Positions 25,605 through 36,292 of a DNA stretch of 64,000 bases are shown here, piece after piece. How positions within the stretch are numbered: the stretch's first letter is position 1; the number at the start of each line of letters is the position of its first letter. Source of the DNA: Roseburia_D yibonii (GTDB lineage Bacteria > Bacillota > Clostridia > Lachnospirales > Lachnospiraceae). The notes beneath the pieces were generated by a model. It was not told where the DNA came from and made no database searches. It saw only the letters and a list, made by a program, of their open reading frames with translations. The position numbers and the translations under genes are program-made. The DNA lies in assembly GCF_014297335.1 (NCBI RefSeq), contig NZ_JACOQH010000002.1, positions 124,001-188,000 on the forward strand, in the 5' to 3' direction.

Positions 25605-26636
25605 TTGAAAATTGTTATTGCGATCATCATATTCAGCATCATCATTCTGTTTCATGAACTGGGACATTTTCTGGTTGCCAAAAAGTGCGGGATACGCGTA
25701 AATGAGTTCTGTCTGGGACTTGGGCCGACACTCTTTGGCATAACCAAAGGAGAGACCAAATATTCCATTCATCTGCTTCCGTTTGGCGGAGCATGCATGA
25801 TGGAAGGTGAGGACGGAGACAGCAGTGATGACCGGGCGTTTGCCAACAAACCGGTCTGGGCGCGCATTGCGGTCGTGGCAGCAGGCCCGCTTTTTAATTT
25901 CATCATGGCATTTGTTTTTTCGGTGATCTTAATTGCGTGCATCGGTTATGACAAGCCGGTGATCAGTGGTGTGATGGACGGATATCCGGCGCAGGAAGCG
26001 GGGATGCAGGAGGGAGATACCATTGTAAAAATGAACCACAAAAACATTCATTTTTGCAGAGAGATCAATCTGTATCTTTATTTTCACGCAGGCGAGACTG
26101 TGGATGTCACCTATGAACGGGATGGCAAAGAAACACAGGTTACCCTGACACCGGTTTATGATGAAGAAAGCGGCGGCTACTATGTCGGTTTTTATGAAAA
26201 CAATGCGAGAACCAGGGCAAATGTGGGAGATTCCTTAAAATACGGCGTTTATTATACAAAATACTGGGTGGATCTGACGTTTGAGAGCGTGAGGATGCTT
26301 TTCACCGGAAAAGTAGGCGTGCAGGATATGTCAGGACCGGTCGGCATCGTAAAAACGATCGGTGACACTTATGAAGAGAGCAAGACAGACGGCATGTTTT
26401 ATGTGTTTATCAATATGTTGAACATTTCCATTTTACTTTCCGCAAACCTCGGTGTGATGAACCTTCTGCCGATCCCGGCACTGGACGGCGGGCGGCTGGT
26501 ATTCCTTATCATTGAGGCCATACGAAGGAAACGGATCGATCCGGAAAAGGAAGGAATGGTACATTTTGTCGGAATGATGTGCCTGATGGCACTCATGGTG
26601 TTCATTATGTTCAGTGATATCCGAAAACTGTTTTAG
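25605..26636 (+). CDS. rseP: Site-2 intramembrane metalloprotease (RseP/RasP family)
   Basis: A 343-residue membrane zinc protease. The HELGH zinc motif lies in the first membrane helix (about residue 18), and the second site, NLLPIPALDGG, near residue 285. A PDZ domain lies between (about 115-200, with PAQEAGMQEGDTI). It cuts anti-sigma factors and leftover signal peptides within the membrane. The start is TTG, one base after the dxr stop, behind GGTGG. It is followed by ispG. Confidence 0.94.
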   Translation: MKIVIAIIIFSIIILFHELGHFLVAKKCGIRVNEFCLGLGPTLFGITKGETKYSIHLLPFGGACMMEGEDGDSSDDRAFANKPVWARIAVVAAGPLFNFIMAFVFSVILIACIGYDKPVISGVMDGYPAQEAGMQEGDTIVKMNHKNIHFCREINLYLYFHAGETVDVTYERDGKETQVTLTPVYDEESGGYYVGFYENNARTRANVGDSLKYGVYYTKYWVDLTFESVRMLFTGKVGVQDMSGPVGIVKTIGDTYEESKTDGMFYVFINMLNISILLSANLGVMNLLPIPALDGGRLVFLIIEAIRRKRIDPEKEGMVHFVGMMCLMALMVFIMFSDIRKLF

Positions 26637-26646
26637 AGGTGTAGAT

Positions 26647-27714
26647 ATGCAGAGAATGAAAACAAAAGAAGTACGGATCGGAAACCGGGTGATCGGGGCA
26701 GACCATCCGATCCTGATCCAGTCCATGACCAATACAAAGACAGAAAATGTGGCGGATACGGTGGCACAGATCCAAAAACTCACGGCGGCCGGATGTGACA
26801 TCATCCGCTGCGCGGTGCCTACGATGGAAGCGGCAGCGGCACTGCGTGAGATCAAAAAACAGATCGAAATCCCGCTTGTGGCAGACATCCATTTCGATTA
26901 CAGGCTTGCGATCGCAGCGATGGAAAACGGCGCGGATAAGATCCGGATCAATCCGGGAAACATTGGGGATGAGGGACGCGTGCGTGCAGTCGTTACAGAG
27001 GCGAAAGAGCGCGGAATTCCGATCCGCGTGGGTGTAAACAGCGGTTCGCTGGAAAAGGATCTGCTGGAAAAGTACCATGGCGTCACGGCGGAAGCACTCG
27101 TGGAGAGCGCACTGGATAAAGTAAAACTGATCGAGGACATGGGATACGACAATCTGGTCATCAGCATCAAGTCTTCGGATGTAATGATGTGCGTAAAGGC
27201 ACATGAACTGATCGCAAAGCAGACCGATCATCCGCTTCATGTCGGAATTACCGAGTCAGGCACAGTCACAAGCGGAAACATCAAATCCGCGATCGGGCTT
27301 GGGCTGATCCTGAATCAGGGGATCGGTGATACGATCCGTGTCTCACTGACCGGAGATCCGACGGAGGAGATCAAATCCGCAAAGATCATCTTACGGACAC
27401 TGGGACTGAGAAAGGGAGGCATCGAAGTGGTTTCCTGTCCGACCTGTGGCAGAACAAGGATCGATCTCATCGGTCTGGCAAATCAGGTTGAAAATATGGT
27501 GGCAGATATTCCGCTCGATCTCAAAGTCGCAGTCATGGGCTGCGTGGTAAACGGCCCGGGTGAGGCAAGGGAAGCCGATATCGGGATCGCAGGCGGTGTC
27601 GGAGAGGGACTCATCATTAAGCACGGAGAGATTTATAAGAAAGTTCCGGAGGCAGAACTTCTGCCTGCACTGCGTGAGGAACTGCTGCACTGGGAACAGG
27701 AAAAAGAGAAATAA
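26647..27714 (+). CDS. ispG: 4-hydroxy-3-methylbut-2-en-1-yl diphosphate synthase (IspG/GcpE)
   Basis: A 355-residue iron-sulfur enzyme of the MEP pathway. ATG 26647 is chosen because it follows GAGGTGT and avoids overlap with rseP. It has the N-terminal TIM-barrel motif LIQSMTNTKTENV, RINPGNIG, and the [4Fe-4S] cysteines in VSCPTCGRT and MGCVVNGPGEA. It lies 10 bases after rseP and 15 before polC. Complete. Confidence 0.97.
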   Translation: MQRMKTKEVRIGNRVIGADHPILIQSMTNTKTENVADTVAQIQKLTAAGCDIIRCAVPTMEAAAALREIKKQIEIPLVADIHFDYRLAIAAMENGADKIRINPGNIGDEGRVRAVVTEAKERGIPIRVGVNSGSLEKDLLEKYHGVTAEALVESALDKVKLIEDMGYDNLVISIKSSDVMMCVKAHELIAKQTDHPLHVGITESGTVTSGNIKSAIGLGLILNQGIGDTIRVSLTGDPTEEIKSAKIILRTLGLRKGGIEVVSCPTCGRTRIDLIGLANQVENMVADIPLDLKVAVMGCVVNGPGEAREADIGIAGGVGEGLIIKHGEIYKKVPEAELLPALREELLHWEQEKEK

Positions 27715-27729
27715 AACAGGTGAAAGTAA

Positions 27730-30700
27730 ATGGCAAAACCGTTTTTTGAGGTATTTCCGACGTTAAAAGTGGGAGAGGAAACAAAAAATCTGTTATCGGA
27801 AGTAGAAGTAACCAGGGTGTCCACCAATACAAGGAAGGACATCCTGCGCGTTTACATAGCGGGAAGACGGCTGATCCCGAAAAAGAAGATCTATCAGTTA
27901 GAGACAGGGATCAAAAAGCAGCTTTTTCCGACCAGGGATATGACAATCAAATTTATTGAAAAGTTTCAGTTGTCCAGCCAGTATACGCCGGAAAATCTGA
28001 TGAATGTATACAAAGACAGTATCCTTCTGGAATTAAGGGAGTACAGTCTTTTAGTTTATAATCTGTTCCGTCAGGCGACACTGGAATTTGACCGCGAAGA
28101 TCATATGATCTTAACGCTGCCGGATACGATCGTGGCGGAAAAACGATCTGATGAACTGATCGATATTCTGGAAAAGATAGTCTGCGAACGCTGTGGACTG
28201 AAGCTGATGATCGAACCGCAGTTTCAGGAAGAAGCGGAGCTTTCGGAACATCGGAAAGACAGTGATATCCAGATCGCGCATGAGGTGGAGCATATCGTTA
28301 AAATGTCGGCGCTTGGACAGCACCGGGAGGATGAACCGGTTTCGCAGGAAAAAGAAGAGACAAAACCTTTAAAGGAAAAGGAGACGAAAAAGCAGCCGGC
28401 TCCGGCAAAAACATTCAAATCCGCCAAACCGAGAGAAGAGGGAAGAAAATTTTCCTACCGCCGTTCGGACAACCCGGATGTTATCTATGGCAGGGATTTT
28501 GATGAGGAAGCGATCGCAATTGAGACGATCGCGGGAGAAATGGGAGAGGTTGTGATCCGCGGTCAGATATTATCGTTAGATACCAGACCGATCCGCAACG
28601 AAAAAACGATCGTGATCATGTCTGTGACCGATTTTACCGATACGATCGTATTAAAGATCTTTGTCCGCGATGAAAATCTCGATGAACTGCTGGGCGGTTT
28701 GAAGAAAGGTGCGTATGTCAAGATCAAAGGTGTCACAACGATCGATAAATTTGACAGTGAGCTCACGATCGGATCGGTGGTCGGCATCAAGAAGATCCCG
28801 GACTTTACCTCATCGCGCATGGACAACAGTCCGAAGAAGCGGGTGGAGTTGCACTGCCATACCAAGATGAGCGATATGGATGGCGTTTCCGATGTCGGGG
28901 ATATCATAAAACGCGCCGCCGCCTGGGGGCACAAAGCGATCGCCATTACGGATCACGGGGCAGTACAGGCATTCCCGATCGCAAATCATGCGATACCGGA
29001 TGGCACGGACTTTAAGGTGATCTACGGATTAGAGGCGTATCTGGTGGACGACTTGAAGGATATTATCGAAAATTCCAAAAACCAGAGCCTGGATGACCGT
29101 TATGTCGTATTCGATCTTGAGACCACGGGATTAAGTCCGAATACCTGTAAGATCATAGAGATCGGTGCGGTAAAGGTAGAAAACGGACAGATCGTAGACC
29201 GCTTCTCCACGTTTGTAAACCCGAAAGAACCAATCCCATATAAGATCGAGGAGCTTACGAGCATACGGGATGATATGGTCATTGACGCGCCGACGATCGA
29301 AGAGATCCTCCCGGAATTTATGAAATTCTGCGAAGGCTCGATCATGGTGGCGCACAATGCGGAATTTGATATGAGCTTCATCAAAAAGAACTGCGACAGA
29401 CAGGGAATCTCCTATGATTTTACGATCGGAGATACCATGACGTTGGCGCAGTTACTGCTGCCGAATCTGAACCGTTTCCGTCTGGATACCGTGGCAAAAG
29501 CGATCGGTGTACACCTTGGAAACCATCACCGGGCGGTGGATGATGCCGCGTGTACCGCAGACATTTTCTTAAAATTTATCGAGATGTTAAAAGAGCGCGG
29601 GATCCACACCCTGGATGAGGTGAACGCGGAGGGAAATATCGACAAAGAAAGTGTGCGCAAGATGAAATCTTTCCATGCGATCATGCTGGCGACCAACGAT
29701 ATCGGACGCGTGAACCTCTATAAACTGGTGTCACTTTCCCACCTTACCTATTTTAACAAACGGCCGAAGATCCCCAAAAGTGAATTTGTAAAATACCGGG
29801 AGGGAATTCTGCTTGGTTCCGCCTGCGAAGCCGGGGAACTCTATCAGGCGATCCTGCTCGGACGTCCGAACGAGGAGATCGCGCGACTGGTCAACTTTTA
29901 TGATTATCTCGAGATCCAGCCGCTTGGAAACAACATGTTCATGCTGCGGGATGAAAAATCACCGGTCAGCTCGATCGAAGAACTGCAGGATATCAACCGG
30001 AAGATCGTTGCACTTGGTGAAGAATTTCACAAACTTGTGGTCGCAACCTGTGACGTGCATTTTCTTGATCCGGAGGACGAAGTCTACCGCAGGATCATTC
30101 TTGCCGGAAACGGGTTTAAAGATGCGGACGATCAGGCACCATTATATCTGCGCACGACCGAGGAGATGTTAAACGAATTTACCTATCTTGGCAGTGAAAA
30201 GGCGGAAGAGGTAGTCATCAAAAATCCGAATCTGATCGCGGATATGTGCGAACGGATCTCTCCGGTGCGTCCGGACAAGTGTCCGCCGGTCATTGAAAAT
30301 TCAGATCAGATGCTGCGTGATATCTGTTATAACAAGGCGCACGAGATGTACGGGGAAGAACTGCCGTCCGTTGTAAAGGAGCGGCTGGACCGTGAGCTGA
30401 ATTCCATCATTTCCAACGGTTACGCGGTTATGTATATCATTGCCCAGAAACTGGTGTGGAAGTCCAATGAGGACGGATACCTGGTAGGTTCCCGTGGATC
30501 GGTAGGATCCTCGTTCGTAGCGACCATGTCCGGTATCACGGAAGTAAATCCGCTGCATGCGCATTATTACTGTGAGAATTGTCATTACTCCGATTTTGAT
30601 TCGGAAGATGTAAAGGCCTATACCGGGCGCGCGGGCTGTGATATGCCGGACAAGATCTGCCCGAAATGCGGCAAGTTGTTAAAAAAGGATGGATTTGATA

Positions 30701-32175
30701 TTCCGTTTGAGACATTCCTTGGATTTAAGGGAAACAAAGAGCCGGATATCGATCTGAACTTTTCCGGGGATTACCAGAGTAAGGCACATAAATACACCGA
30801 AGTTATTTTCGGAGCCGGTCAGACGTTCCGTGCGGGAACGATCGGTACACTTGCGGACAAGACCGCGTTCGGATACGTTAAAAATTATTATGAGGAACGT
30901 GGGGTTCACAAGAGAAACTGTGAGATCGACCGTATCGTGCAGGGGTGCGTCGGGATCCGCCGGACGACCGGACAGCATCCGGGTGGTATTGTAGTGCTTC
31001 CGGTCGGAGAAGAGATCTATTCCTTCACACCGATCCAGCATCCGGCCAATGATATGACGACCGATACGATCACGACCCATTTTGAATACCATTCCATTGA
31101 CCACAACCTGTTAAAGCTTGATATCCTCGGGCACGACGATCCGACGATGATCCGTATGTTGGAGGATCTGACCGGATTAAATGCCAGAACGATCCCGCTT
31201 GATGACAAGGCGGTCATGTCGCTGTTTCAGAATACGGACGCCATTCAGGTGACACCGGACGATATCAACGGCTGTCAGCTTGGAGCGCTCGGAATACCGG
31301 AGTTTGGTACGGATTTCGCGATGGGAATGCTTCTCGCCACACAGCCGACGGAATTTTCGGATCTTGTGCGGATATCCGGGCTTTCCCATGGTACGGACGT
31401 GTGGCTAGGAAATGCGGAGACCCTGATCAAAGAGGGAACGGCAACGATTTCCACGGCGATCTGTACCCGTGACGATATCATGATCTATCTGATCAGTATG
31501 GGACTCGAAAGTGAGACCGCGTTTACGATCATGGAGTCCGTGCGAAAAGGAAAGGGCTTAAAGCCGGAGTGGGAGAAGTTAATGCTCGAGCACGGTGTGC
31601 CGGACTGGTATATCTGGTCGTGTAAGAAGATCAAGTACATGTTCCCGAAGGCGCATGCGGCTGCGTATGTTATGATGGCGTGGCGTATCGCCTACTGCAA
31701 GGTATTCTATCCGCTTGCCTACTATGCGGCATATTTTTCGATCCGCGCGACTGGATTCAACTATGAACTGATGTGCCAGGGCAAGGACAAATTAAATTAC
31801 TTTATGCATGATTACGAAAAGCGGAAAGACCAGCTCTCCAAAAAGGAGCAGGATGTTTACCGCGACATGCGTATCGTTCAGGAAATGTATGCGCGCGGTT
31901 ATGAATTTATGCCCGTGGATATTTACCGGGCGAGTGACCGGTATTTCCAGATCATTGACGGAAAACTGATGCCGGCACTGAATACGATTGAAGGTCTCGG
32001 AGGCAAGGCGGCAGAACAGGTCGTAGAGGCGGCAAAAGATGGAAAATTCCTTTCCAAAGACGATTTCAGACAGCGGACGAAAGCAACGAAAACAGCGATC
32101 GAACTGATGTCGGATCTCGGGCTGCTCGAGGGGCTGCCGGAATCCAACCAGCTGTCACTCTTTGACTTTTCCTAG
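27730..32175 (+). CDS. polC: DNA polymerase III alpha subunit, PolC type
   Basis: A 1481-residue replicative polymerase of low-GC Gram-positives. Domains in order: N-terminal domain; charged linker; OB fold (about 265-345); PHP domain split by the exonuclease (HCHTKMSDMDG near 374); DEDDh 3'-5' exonuclease beginning with YVVFDLETTGLSP at about 458; a zinc-binding CENCHYSDF and CPKCGK pair; and the polymerase core with catalytic PDIDLNF. The last gene of the uppS-polC order typical of Firmicutes. No terminator is seen after it; the next promoter begins 17 bases downstream. Confidence 0.98.
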   Translation: MAKPFFEVFPTLKVGEETKNLLSEVEVTRVSTNTRKDILRVYIAGRRLIPKKKIYQLETGIKKQLFPTRDMTIKFIEKFQLSSQYTPENLMNVYKDSILLELREYSLLVYNLFRQATLEFDREDHMILTLPDTIVAEKRSDELIDILEKIVCERCGLKLMIEPQFQEEAELSEHRKDSDIQIAHEVEHIVKMSALGQHREDEPVSQEKEETKPLKEKETKKQPAPAKTFKSAKPREEGRKFSYRRSDNPDVIYGRDFDEEAIAIETIAGEMGEVVIRGQILSLDTRPIRNEKTIVIMSVTDFTDTIVLKIFVRDENLDELLGGLKKGAYVKIKGVTTIDKFDSELTIGSVVGIKKIPDFTSSRMDNSPKKRVELHCHTKMSDMDGVSDVGDIIKRAAAWGHKAIAITDHGAVQAFPIANHAIPDGTDFKVIYGLEAYLVDDLKDIIENSKNQSLDDRYVVFDLETTGLSPNTCKIIEIGAVKVENGQIVDRFSTFVNPKEPIPYKIEELTSIRDDMVIDAPTIEEILPEFMKFCEGSIMVAHNAEFDMSFIKKNCDRQGISYDFTIGDTMTLAQLLLPNLNRFRLDTVAKAIGVHLGNHHRAVDDAACTADIFLKFIEMLKERGIHTLDEVNAEGNIDKESVRKMKSFHAIMLATNDIGRVNLYKLVSLSHLTYFNKRPKIPKSEFVKYREGILLGSACEAGELYQAILLGRPNEEIARLVNFYDYLEIQPLGNNMFMLRDEKSPVSSIEELQDINRKIVALGEEFHKLVVATCDVHFLDPEDEVYRRIILAGNGFKDADDQAPLYLRTTEEMLNEFTYLGSEKAEEVVIKNPNLIADMCERISPVRPDKCPPVIENSDQMLRDICYNKAHEMYGEELPSVVKERLDRELNSIISNGYAVMYIIAQKLVWKSNEDGYLVGSRGSVGSSFVATMSGITEVNPLHAHYYCENCHYSDFDSEDVKAYTGRAGCDMPDKICPKCGKLLKKDGFDIPFETFLGFKGNKEPDIDLNFSGDYQSKAHKYTEVIFGAGQTFRAGTIGTLADKTAFGYVKNYYEERGVHKRNCEIDRIVQGCVGIRRTTGQHPGGIVVLPVGEEIYSFTPIQHPANDMTTDTITTHFEYHSIDHNLLKLDILGHDDPTMIRMLEDLTGLNARTIPLDDKAVMSLFQNTDAIQVTPDDINGCQLGALGIPEFGTDFAMGMLLATQPTEFSDLVRISGLSHGTDVWLGNAETLIKEGTATISTAICTRDDIMIYLISMGLESETAFTIMESVRKGKGLKPEWEKLMLEHGVPDWYIWSCKKIKYMFPKAHAAAYVMMAWRIAYCKVFYPLAYYAAYFSIRATGFNYELMCQGKDKLNYFMHDYEKRKDQLSKKEQDVYRDMRIVQEMYARGYEFMPVDIYRASDRYFQIIDGKLMPALNTIEGLGGKAAEQVVEAAKDGKFLSKDDFRQRTKATKTAIELMSDLGLLEGLPESNQLSLFDFS

Positions 32176-32192
32176 AGAGGCATTTTTGTTCA

Positions 32193-32221
32193 TTGACAAA
32201 TAAGAACAGGACTTTTAATAT
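32193..32221 (+). promoter_or_regulatory. Consensus promoter of the pheA operon
   Basis: TTGACA (32193-32198), 17-base spacer, TAATAT (32216-32221): one of the best sigma-A matches in the window. It is about 33 bases before the pheA start. Confidence 0.85.
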
Positions 32222-32253
32222 AAAATTAAAACAGGATAAAGGTGAGAAAGATT

Positions 32254-33384
32254 ATGCGAGAATTAGTGGATATCCGTAAGGAGATCGATTCCGTGGATGC
32301 TGACATTGTGGCATTATATGAGAAGAGAATGAAGCTGGCGGAACAGGTGGCGGAATACAAGATCGGCACCGGAAAAAAAGTTTTGGATAAAGAGCGGGAA
32401 AAAAGCAAACTGGAAAAGATCGCCGGACTTGCCTCGACAGATTTTACGAGATGTGGAGTTACGGAACTGTTTGAACAGATCATGGCAATGAGCAGAAAGC
32501 GGCAGTACCAGATGCTGCGTGAGCATGGGATCACGGACGAAATGGATTTTGTACCGGTGGAGAGTCTTCCGGTAGAACATAAAAAGATCGTTTTTCAGGG
32601 CGTGGAGGGCGCGTATGCGCAGGTAGCCATGGAAACCTTTTTCGGAAACGATACCGAGAATTTCCATGTCGAGAGCTGGCGTGACGCGATGGAGGCGATC
32701 AAAAACGGAGAAGCCGACTATGCGGTACTTCCGCTTGAAAATTCGTCTGCTGGCATTGTGTCCCAGAATTATGATCTTTTGATGGAGTATGACAACTGCA
32801 TCGTCGGTGAGCAGATCATAAAGATCGATCACTGCCTGCTCGGTACAAAAGACGCACAGCTTTCAGATATTACCCAGGTGTATTCGCATCCGCAGGGACT
32901 GATGCAGTGCGCCGGATTTCTGGAAGCGCATCGCGGATGGGAGAGCATCAGCACCAAGAATACCGCAATGGCGGCAAAGAAGATCAAAGAGGATGCGAAG
33001 AAGAACCAGGCGGCAATCGCGAGCCGGCTGACGGCGGATATTTACGGACTGAAGCTGTTAAAAGAAAGTGTGCAGGACAATCCAAACAACAGTACACGTT
33101 TTATCATTGTGTCCAGCAAAAAGATGTATGTGCGGGACGCCAAAAAGATCAGTATCTGTTTTGAGATCCCGCATGAAAGCGGATCGTTGTACCATGCGCT
33201 TTCCCATTTTATCTATAATAATCTGAACATGGATCACATTGAATCACGCCCGATCCAGGACAGAAACTGGGAGTATCGTTTCTTCATAGACTTTGTCGGA
33301 AACCTTGAGGACTGTGCGGTAAAAAACGCGCTCCGCGGATTGAAAGAAGAGACGGTGAAGTTAAAAATACTCGGAAATTACTAA
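32254..33384 (+). CDS. pheA: Bifunctional chorismate mutase / prephenate dehydratase
   Basis: A 376-residue fused enzyme of phenylalanine synthesis. The AroQ chorismate mutase (1-90) begins ELVDIRKEIDSVDADIVALY. The prephenate dehydratase (about 110-285) has FQGVEGAYAQVAMETFFG, LPLENSSAG and NSTRFIIV. The C-terminal ACT domain (about 300-376) has ESRP for phenylalanine feedback. ATG 32254 is preferred over a GTG at 32242 because of the AAAGGTGAG site upstream. No attenuator or T-box is seen in the short leader. Confidence 0.95.
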   Translation: MRELVDIRKEIDSVDADIVALYEKRMKLAEQVAEYKIGTGKKVLDKEREKSKLEKIAGLASTDFTRCGVTELFEQIMAMSRKRQYQMLREHGITDEMDFVPVESLPVEHKKIVFQGVEGAYAQVAMETFFGNDTENFHVESWRDAMEAIKNGEADYAVLPLENSSAGIVSQNYDLLMEYDNCIVGEQIIKIDHCLLGTKDAQLSDITQVYSHPQGLMQCAGFLEAHRGWESISTKNTAMAAKKIKEDAKKNQAAIASRLTADIYGLKLLKESVQDNPNNSTRFIIVSSKKMYVRDAKKISICFEIPHESGSLYHALSHFIYNNLNMDHIESRPIQDRNWEYRFFIDFVGNLEDCAVKNALRGLKEETVKLKILGNY

Positions 33385-33409
33385 CAAACAGGAAAGAAAG
33401 GCAGCAGAA

Positions 33410-34717
33410 ATGAAAAGTGCAAAAGAACTGATTATTTATAAAGATTTTAAGAACGGGAGGCTGTTTTATAATTTCACATGGATCCTGGAAAATTATAAAA
33501 ACGATTACTACAACAAAGAGGACATCAGAGCTTTATTTTATGAATGCTTTCATGATCTGCTGGAGCTTGCGGGAAGCCACGGGTTTGAGGGAAACCTCTG
33601 GCACAATTTCCTGACGTTTCTTTTGATCAACAATGAGAATGCTTACAGTACAGCCAGTGAAAAGCGGGGAAAGATCGGCGGAAGCCTGGAGGAGATCGCA
33701 CTGCATGATTTTTCAATCTTTAAAGGCTTTTTCGATTTTGATCTCGATATCTTAAAAGAGGAGCTGGAACTGGATGACATTGCGGTGTTAAAGAACTATG
33801 TCAGCACGGCGGATAACGGAAAGATCTTAAATAAGAGAATCCGCGACCGCATTGTTTCTCTGAGCAGACAGTTGGAACAGGCAGAGGATGTGCAGCAGTT
33901 CCTTTCTTATGTGGCAGAGTTTTATAAGGACTTCGGGGTTGGAACCTTGGGACTGCACAAGGCATTCCGGATCGAACACGATGAAAAGGGAAATGCCGTT
34001 ATTGCGCCGATCAGCCGTATCGCGCATGTCAAATTGGATGACCTTGTCGGTTATGAATCCGCGAAGAAAAAACTGATCGATAATACCGAGGCGTTTGTAA
34101 AGGGAAGATCGGCAAACAACTGTCTGTTATTCGGAGATGCCGGAACCGGAAAATCTTCCAGTATCAAGGCGATCATCAATGAATATTATGATGATGGACT
34201 TCGGATGATCGAAGTATACAAGCATCAGTTCCAGGATCTGAACGCGGTGATCGCACAGATCAAAAACCGGAATTATAAATTTATCATTTATATGGATGAT
34301 CTCTCTTTCGAGGAATTTGAGATAGAATATAAGTATCTGAAGGCGGTGATCGAGGGCGGACTGGAGAAAAAGCCGGATAATGTACTGATCTATGCGACAT
34401 CGAACCGCAGACATTTAGTCAGAGAGACATTCAGTGACCGTACACAGCAGGAGGACGATCTGCACAATAACGATACCGTGCAGGAAAAACTTTCCCTTGT
34501 GGCACGGTTTGGTGTGTCGATTTATTTCGGGGCACCGACACCGAAGGAATTTAAAAATATCGTAAAAGTACTGGCAGAGAAACAGCATGTAACGATGAGC
34601 GAGGAAGAACTGCTTGCGGAAGCAAACAAGTGGGAGCTTTCCCATGGCGGACTTTCCGGCCGGACGGCGCAGCAGTTCATCAACTATCTGCTCGGACAGC
34701 AGGGAGCGGACGCTTAA
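33410..34717 (+). CDS. AAA+ ATPase of the DUF815 family
   Basis: A 435-residue protein. The N-terminal helical region (about 1-190) is followed by an AAA ATPase: Walker A FGDAGTGKSS near residue 240, Walker B IIYMDDLSFEEF near 300, and an arginine-finger-like SDRTQQEDD segment near 345. DUF815 proteins are common in Clostridia; their substrate is not known. It lies between pheA (25 bases) and the Ppx/GppA gene (29 bases), suggesting co-expression with polyphosphate enzymes. Confidence 0.85.
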   Translation: MKSAKELIIYKDFKNGRLFYNFTWILENYKNDYYNKEDIRALFYECFHDLLELAGSHGFEGNLWHNFLTFLLINNENAYSTASEKRGKIGGSLEEIALHDFSIFKGFFDFDLDILKEELELDDIAVLKNYVSTADNGKILNKRIRDRIVSLSRQLEQAEDVQQFLSYVAEFYKDFGVGTLGLHKAFRIEHDEKGNAVIAPISRIAHVKLDDLVGYESAKKKLIDNTEAFVKGRSANNCLLFGDAGTGKSSSIKAIINEYYDDGLRMIEVYKHQFQDLNAVIAQIKNRNYKFIIYMDDLSFEEFEIEYKYLKAVIEGGLEKKPDNVLIYATSNRRHLVRETFSDRTQQEDDLHNNDTVQEKLSLVARFGVSIYFGAPTPKEFKNIVKVLAEKQHVTMSEEELLAEANKWELSHGGLSGRTAQQFINYLLGQQGADA

Positions 34718-34746
34718 AGTGGGGGCAGTGCAGAGAGGATGGAAGT

Positions 34747-36276
34747 ATGAATATTACGACATTTGCAGCAATCTATATCGGATCTTATGAGATCAGCATG
34801 AAGATATTTGAACTCTCAGCCAAACGAAAGATACGTGAGGTCGATTATATCCGCAAGAGGGTAGAGCTTGGAAAGGATGCTTACGCGAAGGGATATATCG
34901 GATATGAACTGGCAGAGGAACTGTGCAGCGTGCTGTCCGAATATACCAAGATCATGGCGGGGTACAAGGTGGATGCGTACAAAGTGTGCGCGAGCGCGGC
35001 GATCCGTGACGCGAAAAATGAACTGTTCATTCTGGATCAGATCAAGCTCCGCACCAAACTTGATGTCGAGGTGTTGAGTAACTCGGAGCATCGGTTTATC
35101 AGCTATAAATCCGTTGCGGCACGTCCGGAATTTAACAAGATGATCGAAAAGGGCGCGGCGGTTGTCGATGTCGGGGGCGGAAGTCTGCAGATCACGCTGT
35201 TCCAGAAAGGAAAGGCGATCACGACGCAGCACCTTTTACTTGGAACCATGCGTATCTATGAAAAACTTTCCGAGATCGGAAACGCTGTCATATATTATGA
35301 TGATCTGATCAAAGAACTGGTAGATAAGGAACTGGAGCGTTTCAAAGATATTTATCTGAAAGACAACCGGCTGCAGTACCTGATCATGATGGGAGATTAC
35401 AGTACGGAGATCGTGCGCAAGCTCGAAAAGAATCTGGACCGCACGACCGTAGACGCGGGGAAATTCGTAAAATACTTAAATAAAATGAACCGCAACAGCC
35501 TTGGAAAGATCGCGGAGGAGCTGAGCCTTTCCAATGCGACCGACCCGCTTCTTCTCCCTTCGATCGTGCTTTATAAGCGGATCGCGGAAGAACTGGACGC
35601 GGATTCCATCTGGGTACCGGGTTCCGATATCAATGACGGTATCGCGTGTGACTACGCGTTAGAACATAATATGATCAGGGTGGAGCATGATTTTGACGAG
35701 GATGTCATTTCCGCATCAAAATATATGGCACAGCGCTATCATGGCTATACGCCGCATATCGACGCACTGACCGAGATGGCGACGCTTGTTTTTGACAGCA
35801 TGAAGCGTGTGCATGGCATGGGGAAAAGAGAGCGCCTGCTGCTCCAGGTCGCTGCGATCCTGCATGACTGCGGAAAATATGTGAGCCTGGTAAATGGACC
35901 GGAATGTGCATACAGCATTATCATGGCATCCGAGATCATAGGGCTTTCCCATCTGGAGAGGGAGATCGTCGCGTGTACGGTAAAATACAATACCTATCCG
36001 CTTGATGATTACGAAGTTCTTGCGGATAAGTTAGACCAGGAGAGCTACATGGTCGTGGCGAAACTGGCGGCAATATTAAAAGTATCAAACGCAATGGATC
36101 GCAGCCATAAACAGAAATTTAAAAATGTCAAGGCTTCGCTGCGCGGAAAGCAGTTAGTGATCACGATCGAGTCGATGGATGACATCGTCCTGGAAAAGGG
36201 ACTGTTTGCCGCAAAGTCGGGAGATTTCGAACGTATCTTCAGTGTGAAACCGGTTATAAAAGAAAAGCATACATGA
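34747..36276 (+). CDS. ppx: Ppx/GppA exopolyphosphatase with C-terminal HD domain
   Basis: A 509-residue protein. The start at ATG 34747 follows GGATGGAAG; the upstream frame overlaps the ATPase gene. The N-terminal actin-like Ppx/GppA domain (about 1-300) shows IYIGSYE, SAAIRDAKN and VVDVGGGSLQITLF. The C-terminal HD domain (about 310-480) shows ILHDCGKY with the metal His-Asp. It removes terminal phosphate from polyphosphate and/or converts pppGpp to ppGpp; which one is not decidable here. ppk follows, the synthesis partner. Confidence 0.9.
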   Translation: MNITTFAAIYIGSYEISMKIFELSAKRKIREVDYIRKRVELGKDAYAKGYIGYELAEELCSVLSEYTKIMAGYKVDAYKVCASAAIRDAKNELFILDQIKLRTKLDVEVLSNSEHRFISYKSVAARPEFNKMIEKGAAVVDVGGGSLQITLFQKGKAITTQHLLLGTMRIYEKLSEIGNAVIYYDDLIKELVDKELERFKDIYLKDNRLQYLIMMGDYSTEIVRKLEKNLDRTTVDAGKFVKYLNKMNRNSLGKIAEELSLSNATDPLLLPSIVLYKRIAEELDADSIWVPGSDINDGIACDYALEHNMIRVEHDFDEDVISASKYMAQRYHGYTPHIDALTEMATLVFDSMKRVHGMGKRERLLLQVAAILHDCGKYVSLVNGPECAYSIIMASEIIGLSHLEREIVACTVKYNTYPLDDYEVLADKLDQESYMVVAKLAAILKVSNAMDRSHKQKFKNVKASLRGKQLVITIESMDDIVLEKGLFAAKSGDFERIFSVKPVIKEKHT

Positions 36277-36292
36277 CAGAGGAGGCGGGAAT